DNA of 18,426 nt from Oehlia diaphana (taxonomy: Eukaryota; Glomeromycota; Glomeromycetes; Glomerales; Glomeraceae): assembly GCA_003833135.1 (NCBI GenBank), contig QZLH01001119.1, positions 3,725 through 22,150 on the forward strand. Reading direction: 5' to 3'. Positions within the stretch are counted from its first letter, which is position 1. Each line of letters opens with the position of its first letter. The position numbers were made by a program, and so were the translations under genes. Shown in pieces: positions 18,426-18,426 of the stretch. Below the pieces are notes generated by a model. That model was given only the letters and a program-made list of their open reading frames with translations. It was not told the origin of the DNA and did not search any database.

Positions 18426-18426
18426 A

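Overview
The window looks like nuclear DNA of a very AT-rich filamentous fungus. Coding genes are split by short GT..AG introns of roughly 50 to 120 bp, intergenic DNA is extremely AT-rich with long A/T runs, and degraded mobile elements are common. The three confident genes are eukaryotic, and two are of fungal type. Glomeromycotina (a Rhizophagus-like arbuscular mycorrhizal fungus) is my best guess. It rests on base composition, gene style and repeat load, not on a database match.

Layout. 1-830: a transposon-like hairpin remnant and a decayed minus-strand gene. 1231-3863 (-): an 11-exon AAA+ ATPase whose whole 619-residue reading frame can be rebuilt exon by exon. 4343-5463: an orphan exon-like piece, then a broken second copy of the AAA gene's 3' end joined to unrelated coding-like DNA. 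5464-7140: very AT-rich DNA with foldback elements. 7149-7435: two copies of a 113-114 bp repeat whose ends can pair. 7451-7770 (-): a broken short gene next to that repeat. 9011-10291 (+): a 5-exon, 308-residue PAP2-type lipid phosphatase. 11135-12274 (-): an intronless 379-residue bHLH transcription factor, convergent with the phosphatase. 12633-12850 (-): a fragment resembling an F-box/LRR protein. 13500-18426: a mobile-element zone. It holds a long palindrome next to the C-terminal end of a zinc-knuckle (MULE-like) transposase, a 1063 bp terminal-inverted-repeat element packed with hairpin-forming tandem repeats, a candidate MITE, a perfect 34 bp palindrome, six 40 bp tandem repeats, and the 3' end of a coding region running off the right edge.

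The three intact genes do not form an obvious pathway. The PAP2 enzyme dephosphorylates lipid phosphates in membranes. The bHLH factor carries the His-Glu-Arg triad expected of a CACGTG binder, and CACGTG sites occur around its upstream region. The AAA protein is a fungal ATPase of unknown cellular role. The strongest unusual signals are in the repeats: covarying terminal stems in the 113 bp repeat, nested hairpins in the 1063 bp element, and several broken genes visible only as short exons. I saw no tRNA, rRNA or CRISPR array.
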